Shown here one piece after another: positions 29,866 through 30,513 of a stretch of 30,513 nt of DNA; position 1 is the stretch's first letter; each line of letters opens with the position of its first letter. The stretch spans positions 1 to 30,513 of the IMG/VR virus record IMGVR_UViG_3300008267_000231; one strand, 5' to 3'. A model generated the notes under the pieces. That model searched no databases and was not told the DNA's origin. It saw only the letters and a list, made by a program, of their open reading frames with translations. Made by a program: the position numbers and the translations under genes. The DNA comes from a virus.

Positions 29866-29929
29866 AGTGATTCCTTATCACAGATAGACAGTAAGGCTAA
29901 TAGTTTTTAGTTTGTTAAGTTCCATCAGA

Positions 29930-30463
29930 TCACTCGTACATAATGTTGATAGTGCCAGCGTCAAAGGCTCCGGTAGAGGTTAGCGTTACTTGTGCCCGGT
30001 CAAGAACCCCAGAAGTAGTTTTTGAAGCCGCAACCATAAACGCCGCATCAGTAGTCCCAGAATCTCTAAAAAATGTGCCTTGAGCAACCCATAAATTGCC
30101 AGAGACATTGGTTATGATTAACGCACCGTTCAGGGTATCAGCAGCAGCGGAAATACTCCCAAGTATTATATATTGATCAGATGCAGCAGCGTTTGCGGCA
30201 GGGACGGTAGTAGTAACACCATACCCACCAACATAACCAGTTGCTTCAAAACTACCTGAACCAATTCTAACGCCTATGTTTGACGCTGTTGTAGTCAAAC
30301 TAACACCACCAAGCATCACAGTAATACGCTTTACCCATGACGGTATGTCCGTAAAGTTAATGCTAGTACCTGACGTAGATGCCTGAGCCGTAGCAGAGGT
30401 AAGCCCCAGTACCGCGCCTGAGTTAATCGTAACGCTTGCGCTGCCATCAATTGTTACGGTCAT
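29930..30463 (-). CDS. Tail fibre-like beta-rich protein
   Basis: This 177-residue Ser/Thr/Ala/Gly-rich protein has no charged enzyme motifs. Segments such as WVKRITVMLGGVSL, GVRIGSGSFEATGYVGG and ADTLNGALIITNVSGN resemble C-terminal beta domains of phage fibre proteins. The ATG at 30463 overlaps the upstream gene's stop (ATGA) and has AGGAG seven bases before it; an in-frame TTG two codons upstream is less likely. It is 64 bases from the next fibre gene. It may be a separate fibre tip subunit or a capsid or tail decoration; context favours the fibre cluster. Confidence 0.82.
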   Translation of the reverse strand: MTVTIDGSASVTINSGAVLGLTSATAQASTSGTSINFTDIPSWVKRITVMLGGVSLTTTASNIGVRIGSGSFEATGYVGGYGVTTTVPAANAAASDQYIILGSISAAADTLNGALIITNVSGNLWVAQGTFFRDSGTTDAAFMVAASKTTSGVLDRAQVTLTSTGAFDAGTINIMYE

Positions 30464-30513
30464 GCCCAAGCTCCTACGGAAATGTTAGCGCCGGACGCGC
30501 CGATTGGGTAGAT
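30460..30513 (-). CDS. 3' end of an upstream virion gene (partial)
   Basis: The - strand frame entering from the right edge is open for 17 codons (IYPIGASGANISVGAWA) and ends at TGA 30460-30462, which overlaps the next ATG as ATGA. The visible tail is small and Gly/Ala-rich and resembles the end of a fibre or structural protein. Too little is present to identify it. Confidence 0.65.
   Translation of the reverse strand: MYPIGASGANISVGAWA

Noticed and set aside
29878-29925. 15-codon frame between the two fibre-like genes (MELNKLKTISL...)
   Set aside because: Too short, without a convincing ribosome binding site; could be a remnant or chance. It does occupy most of the 64-base gap.
1-30513. 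tRNA genes, integrase or attachment sites, phage RNA polymerase, terminase, portal and capsid genes
   Set aside because: None was recognised in this window; the two operons leave almost no non-coding space in which RNA genes could lie.

Overview
This window is part of a lytic-type, short-tailed (podovirus-like) bacteriophage genome. No host genes, rRNA, tRNA, insertion sequences or CRISPR arrays are visible. The virion genes follow a T7-like order: tail nozzle, a GNAT-like protein, then membrane-active and lytic internal proteins. The replication genes are of a different style: a family A DNA polymerase with Leu at the position equivalent to E. coli Pol I residue 762, an SNF2-type helicase, VRR-NUC and Cas4-like nucleases, and a primase-helicase fusion. 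That combination recalls aquatic podoviruses of the HMO-2011 kind. This placement is inference; the host cannot be named, although a Gram-negative host fits the lipoprotein, the muramidase and the virion transglycosylase.

Layout. Positions 1-9265 are all on the + strand and form the replication and recombination block. In order it holds the tail end of an unknown gene, a 43-residue membrane microprotein, DNA polymerase, a 4Fe-4S RecB/Cas4-like nuclease, VRR-NUC nuclease, SNF2 helicase, a coiled-coil protein, an SSB-like protein with a zinc site and acidic tail, a small HTH protein, a strong GC hairpin, and the AEP primase-helicase. Most of these genes overlap or nearly abut.

Positions 9266-30513 are all on the - strand, transcribed from right to left. 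In transcription order they hold an unknown gene end and a fibre-like gene, two tail fibres that share an N-terminal module and flank a small XkdW-like protein, and a lysis and small-membrane-protein cluster. That cluster comprises an XhlA-like protein, a Lys/Met-rich microprotein, a C-tail-anchored coiled-coil protein, a lipoprotein, a two-TM protein, a 3TM holin and a muramidase. It is followed by the tail nozzle, a 112-residue protein, a Pro/Met-rich virion protein, the GNAT-like protein, a glycine-zipper protein, a lytic transglycosylase and finally a 2487-residue polyvalent protein. ATGA and TAATG stop/start overlaps run through this operon and fix several starts.

The two transcription units converge with no bases between their stop codons at 9265/9266, inside a small inverted repeat.

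The most striking object is the 2487-residue protein. Besides membrane-active ends it carries a candidate H-Y-E ADP-ribosyltransferase module and an HExxGH zincin-like motif, and a PLxRFG-like motif lies between them and the C-terminal helices. It is a good candidate for an effector ejected with the genome. Terminase, portal, capsid and any phage RNA polymerase are not in this window. No stretch longer than 300 bases lacks a gene.
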